DNA of 24,744 bases from an uncultured Prevotella sp. Its GTDB lineage: Bacteria; Bacteroidota; Bacteroidia; Bacteroidales; Bacteroidaceae. Shown here piece by piece: positions 24,639-24,744 of the stretch (position 1 is its first letter; every line of letters starts with the position of its first letter). Location: assembly GCA_938018155.1 (NCBI GenBank), contig CALIIG010000024.1, forward strand, positions 1-24,744, given 5' to 3'. The notes under the pieces were generated by a model that saw nothing but the letters and a program-made list of their open reading frames with translations, was not told the DNA's origin and did not search any database. The position numbers were made by a program, and so were the translations under genes.

Positions 24639-24744
24639 TTACACCCCCTTCCTCACGCCGGCACCCTTTATACGATAAAAGGTTACGCCCCTGTCCTCAC
24701 ACCATCACCCTTTATACGATAAAAGGTTACGCCCCTGTCCTCAC
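24639..24744 (+). repeat. 44-bp tandem direct repeat array, cut by the window end
   Basis: A full unit at 24662-24705 is followed at once by a second whose 39 visible bases (24706-24744) are identical to the first. A diverged partial unit precedes in exact register (24639-24661, 17 of 23 positions matching). Each unit contains CCTTTAT-ACG-ATAAAAGG, a near-perfect hairpin with one bulged A, followed by a C-rich segment. There are no spacers between units. The array continues beyond the window. Confidence 0.8.

Noticed and set aside
24639..24744. CRISPR array
   Set aside because: The 44-bp units abut directly and no unique spacers separate them; no cas genes are in view.
1..24744. Insertion sequences, integrases, tRNA or rRNA genes
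   Set aside because: I looked for transposase or integrase motifs and tRNA-like cloverleafs and saw none; the mobile-like features are limited to non-coding repeats.

Overview
The window looks like a chromosomal segment of a Bacteroidota bacterium, most probably Prevotellaceae. The grounds are three SusC/SusD outer-membrane pairs, Bacteroidota-type promoter boxes (TAnnTTTG) without clear Shine-Dalgarno sites, lipoproteins with Bacteroidota-style lipoboxes, and an ECF sigma/FecR pair of the Bacteroidota PUL type. The family assignment is inference from protein style; no marker gene is present.

Layout. 1-870: the start of a leftward membrane-protein gene cut by the window edge, then a leftward glutaredoxin-related gene (271-564) with its own terminator. 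867-7511: a serine hydrolase of the beta-lactamase/class C fold, then SusC/SusD pair 1. 7512-8620: a convergent two-hairpin terminator and a leftward DMT-family transporter. 8855-9100: a small uncharacterised ORF. 9101-9939: a long non-coding stretch with A-rich repeats, a double-hairpin repeat element, two palindromes and a promoter. 9940-15004: SusC/SusD pair 2, ended by a strong terminator at 15112-15153. 15155-15823: a second long non-coding stretch with a second copy of the double-hairpin element, a 22-bp tandem repeat and a promoter. 15824-24380: a self-contained signalling locus of ECF sigma factor, FecR anti-sigma factor, SusC-type transducer with an N-terminal STN domain, SusD, and a DUF1735/discoidin surface lipoprotein. 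24464-24507: terminator. 24639-24744: the beginning of a 44-bp tandem array running off the window.

How it works together. Each SusC/SusD pair should form a lidded TonB-dependent importer for an oligomer, probably a glycan. The third pair carries its own regulator: the STN domain of the SusC should contact the periplasmic part of FecR, which releases the sigma factor. Pairs 1 and 2 have no regulator in view. No recognisable glycoside hydrolase, polysaccharide lyase or sulfatase lies in the window, so the degradative enzymes must be outside it. The most unusual content is in the spacers: two 92%-identical 90-bp palindromic elements, each ending about 390 bp before the first start codon of the operon that follows, and two tandem arrays of exact 22-bp and 44-bp period.
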